This document shows positions 61,801 to 64,000 of a stretch of DNA of 64,000 nucleotides, one piece after another. The DNA is from Rhynchonema sp. JSB1_4. Lineage: Eukaryota; Nematoda; Chromadorea; Monhysterida; Xyalidae. The DNA is taken from positions 1 to 64,000 of the forward strand of contig JASAMV010006845.1 of assembly GCA_030248065.1 (NCBI GenBank), read 5' to 3'. Under the pieces are notes generated by a model. That model had not been told where the DNA came from and did no database searches. It saw only the letters and a list, made by a program, of their open reading frames with translations. Made by a program: the position numbers and the translations under genes. Every line of letters starts with the position of its first letter. The stretch's first letter is position 1.

Positions 61801-64000
61801 AACGGTTATGTCCTGAGAGCTTTAATCAGAGGCTCAGTTTGGCTAATAGTGCTGTCGTCAAATCAAGTCGTCAAACATTGTCGTGAAATCAAGCAATTTG
61901 AAATGAGCGCATTATCAGCAACGAACTCCAACATCGTGTCCGTGATCGAACTATGAGCGACTAGTCAAAGACAATGTCTATGAACTGTATACTATTGTTG
62001 ATGAATGAGTGAACTGTCTTCGGTACCCTTTTGCCCCTCAGTACTAGTGTACATTGTGTAGATATGCTTGTTTTGTTTTGCTGCTCCAAGTATGCATATT
62101 TTGACCAGACTGTGCGTGCATATGACTGCGTCACGTACGTATACACATTCACACTGCGGTATACATAATACGATATTATTTATGCATTTTTGCAGTGATG
62201 CGGTATTACGATTTATCCCGTGTGGCTGATGATGATGACGAGCGCGGAAAATAATACATGTGATTTGACGACAAGATTTGAGTACTTGATTTCACCACAT
62301 TACTATAAGCCCTCAGTTTCTACCATACGGATACTTTATGTAGCTACCTACACGTATTTTCGTTGACAACAAGCAGGCTGCGGGCAACGATCACGACTTT
62401 AGTTCGGGCATTCAATGCTGTTATGTCATTGTGTTGTCAATGGTCTTGCATCAGATCTTTTTTGGTGAGTGGAAGTGAGCTTGTACGGTGTGGGTACCAT
62501 ATCATAAAGGTTTTAATGACATAACCAGACTACCTATTGCAGCATCCCGCTGCCAAACCAAAATGTGGCCAAACCAAGACATGTCGTAACCAAAGTAAAG
62601 CGTAGTCGTTGCCCCCGAAGCGCATATCAGACCCATTGCCTACTCTTGCAAGCGCCAATGTCAGTCAGTCCAATGCTCGCCTGTATTTGTCGCCGTTGCT
62701 TAGCACCAAGCAATACTTCGATGTCATCAAAAATAAACGTGTGTGTACACAGTATGACCAGCTACCGTAGTCTCAACCATCATTCTATTCACCACAATTC
62801 GTTCATTTTCACAAAAATTGTTTATATTTGTGAACACTCTTACCACGAAACTAATTTGAAGGACATTTAAAAGGAATAAAATTAACGACGGTTAAAGCTC
62901 TATCTATGAGTGGACCGATAAACGAACTCAAACAAAATCAGACACTGCACAGGTGGTTGAAACAATCAAATAGTACTTACATCCGAAGGCAGGCCTCGTC
63001 ATCGAGGTAGTCTCGAAGCGTTGTCGTAGTTGTTAATATTTGAACAATAATGTAGTGTGTAGCTTGCTGTGTTCATTAAAATAGTTCGAAAGCCCCCAAC
63101 CAAGCAGTCAAATAAGGCCACAGTAAATGACTAAAAGGTCTCACTATAAAGAGCGTGAAAGAGGGCTACCCCACCGCGGTCCGATTGGTGGTCGCCTTGA
63201 ACTTGAACTTGAACCTCACTATTAGAGTTTTGAGCGGTAATCAGTACATCTGGCTCCAACATAAATGGTGTGAAAGTGTGCGACAGACGGAGCTCCTCGC
63301 GTCTCTTGGACATGCGGCTGCCGACAGTAGGTGGTCACACCCGGTGTAGTTATGCAATCCACCCGGTGTTTGACAAAGATAACTTCGTGTGATTCGCATG
63401 ATTCAAAACATGTTTTCTGTTACATGAGCGCAACGAGTTCTATGCACACAATCGTGAAACAATGATCAGAACAGTTAACGCTCAAGAGAACCAAAAGCAT
63501 GCGTTCACAGTTCCAAAAGTGCCAAGCGACAGCAGTTCTTACATTCTGCAACTGGATCCTAATTAAGCCCCACTGGTCGAACTTAAGTTTGCCGAATAGT
63601 TGAGATAAATTTTTTAAATTTTTTCTCAACCATCCTAACGAACATGGAACTTCAAAAAATTCTGCACATAATCCAAGCCAACTGCTTAGTGTGGTACACG
63701 GTTCAGTTCGAAGTTCCACTACTCTCCATGGAAGGCAAAAAACGAAATCACGTCCAACACGCTAAAAACCTGATTATATATTCCATCTTAGCATATTAAT
63801 GCTAACTGGGCAAGCAAAAGGTGTGATAAGCGTGTTTTATTTCTTCAGACAACTACAGTACATAGGACGTCTGCAACGTGGTTAAGCGGCTTCCTTGAAC
63901 TGGATTAAAAAAGGAAGAATAACAAACGGAAGCGAGTTAAACACTAAAAAATGCGTATGTATACCATGTGATAACTTTCATAAAATAATAATATCAATAA
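61801..64000. other. Right-edge region without a supported gene
   Basis: Open frames here (for example 62565-62870 plus, 63420-63719 minus) show no domain, no splice-linked partners and no similarity I recognise. The sequence is moderately AT-rich, with dispersed short inverted pairs near 63,640-63,720. It may hold the promoter and first exon of the polycystin gene, but I see no signal peptide frame. Confidence 0.4.

Noticed and set aside
62565..62870. 101-codon plus-strand frame near the right edge
   Set aside because: No homology, no splice partners and no regulatory context; an open frame of this length is expected by chance in 64 kb.

Overview
This is animal (metazoan) nuclear DNA. It carries spliced genes with GT-AG introns. 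Most introns are about 50-80 bp, while longer ones are swollen by foldback (inverted-repeat) transposable elements. I place it with an invertebrate but cannot fix the phylum. Nothing in it is bacterial, and I saw no rRNA, tRNA or CRISPR. All exon borders are hand-made from splice sites, reading phase and homology, and may be off by a few bases.

Layout. (1) 354-3668, plus strand: the last five visible exons of an MBOAT7-type lysophosphatidylinositol acyltransferase; its 5' exons lie before the window or are not visible. (2) 4184-7086, plus strand: a complete seven-exon classical short-chain dehydrogenase/reductase of 272 aa. (3) 7087-8905: intergenic, mostly one transposon nested in another. 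(4) about 60,600 down to 8906, minus strand: one giant polycystin-1-like gene of roughly 150 exons that fills about 80% of the window; my exon map sums to about 8,000 aa. (5) 61-64 kb: intergenic, with another nested transposon and no gene I can support.

The polycystin runs N- to C-terminally (high to low coordinates) as follows: a C-type-lectin-like domain and an EGF-like exon; block A, seven tandem ~200-aa units of four exons each; block B, eleven tandem ~330-aa modules of six exons each plus a truncated twelfth, every full module holding a PKD-like domain and a C-type-lectin-like domain; a REJ-like region; an acidic/proline-rich linker and stalk; a GPS site with intact HLT; the first membrane helix; PLAT; further membrane helices; and a polycystin cation-channel domain. 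The channel end is conventional. The ectodomain, with its reiterated PKD/lectin modules, is not like the single-lectin layout of vertebrate PKD1 and is the main discovery here.

Transposons: at least five foldback elements sit in TTAA-like targets with termini beginning AGGG/AGAG/GGGC. Two short elements carry 8-bp duplications and CAGTG-type ends as in hAT. Others have TA-like or undefined targets. Nearly every long intron contains one.
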